Shown: positions 21,413 to 21,445 of the stretch, one piece after another | Layout: the number at the start of each line of letters is the position of its first letter | Position numbering within the stretch: the stretch's first letter is position 1 | Source of the DNA: Euprymna scolopes | Lineage: Eukaryota > Mollusca > Cephalopoda > Sepiida > Sepiolidae | NCBI GenBank assembly: GCA_024364805.1 | Contig: CM044489.1 | Coordinates: 70,769,201-70,790,645 of the forward strand | Direction of reading: 5' to 3' | Length of the DNA stretch: 21,445 bases | The notes under the pieces: model-generated | What the model was told of the DNA's origin: nothing | Seen by the model: only the letters and a program-made list of their open reading frames with translations | Database searches by the model: none | Position numbers and translations under genes: made by a program

Positions 21413-21445
<33 letters not shown>
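21413..21445. repeat. Poly(T) run at window edge
   Basis: An unbroken T run reaching the last base. It might mark a contig end or a long homopolymer; its true length cannot be known from this window. Confidence 0.95.

Larger units (their letters stand above)
21083..21445 (-). other. Intron upstream of PHKA exon 1 (partial)
   Basis: This is the 3' end of an intron preceding exon 21004-21082. It contains a mariner-type transposase fragment (21251-21411) followed by an unbroken T run reaching the window edge. No further PHKA exon is visible, so the exons encoding the N-terminal part lie outside. Confidence 0.7.

Overview
This window looks like a piece of an AT-rich, intron-heavy, repeat-laden animal genome, most likely a mollusc and by inference a cephalopod. 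No prokaryote-style gene layout is visible. The inference rests on small exons (79 to 148 nt) separated by introns of 0.6 to 13 kb, on GT..AG splice sites, and on several dispersed repeats. One repeat has the 3' end pattern (catgccagcatg ... gatgatgatag) that I recall from octopus repeats; this was not checked against a database.

The only host gene I can support lies on the minus strand and spans essentially the whole window. It is the middle part of a phosphorylase b kinase regulatory subunit alpha (PHKA-like) gene. Read 5' to 3' (right to left) the exons are 21082-21004, 19739-19605 and 19041-18932, followed by one of two homologous alternatives: exon A at 14931-14787 or exon B at 1669-1522. 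All splice phases fit. The first three exons give GELDPLNRR ... PDVVVQ, then [11 protein letters not shown] ... [12 protein letters not shown], then KRLGLTGRP ... TSKLY ... FAPQ, matching the alpha subunit better than beta. The gene runs off both ends of the window: the N-terminal glucoamylase-like part is to the right and the C-terminal regulatory part to the left.

The main find is the A/B pair. Both exons start in phase 0, both end in phase 1, both have consensus-type acceptors, and both encode versions of the same 48 to 49 residue segment (F-L/M-D...HFY..LD...W...GRP). Using both would shift the frame and reach a stop within 12 codons, so the pair behaves like mutually exclusive alternative exons about 13 kb apart.

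The introns hold repeats rather than other genes. They include a LINE 3' end (about 2712-3262, minus), a 340 bp foldback element (3686-4027), a second foldback element of about 530 bp (9900-10430), a perfect 24 bp palindrome (9737-9788), and a two-copy dispersed repeat (8676-8920 and 17350-17600). There is also a second repeat pair (13315-13412 and 14643-14735), tRNA-like SINE pieces, a degenerate protein-coding relic (about 11038-11310, minus), a mariner-type transposase C-terminus (21251-21411, minus), and many homopolymer and dinucleotide runs. No rRNA, functional tRNA, CRISPR array or complete single-exon gene was found.
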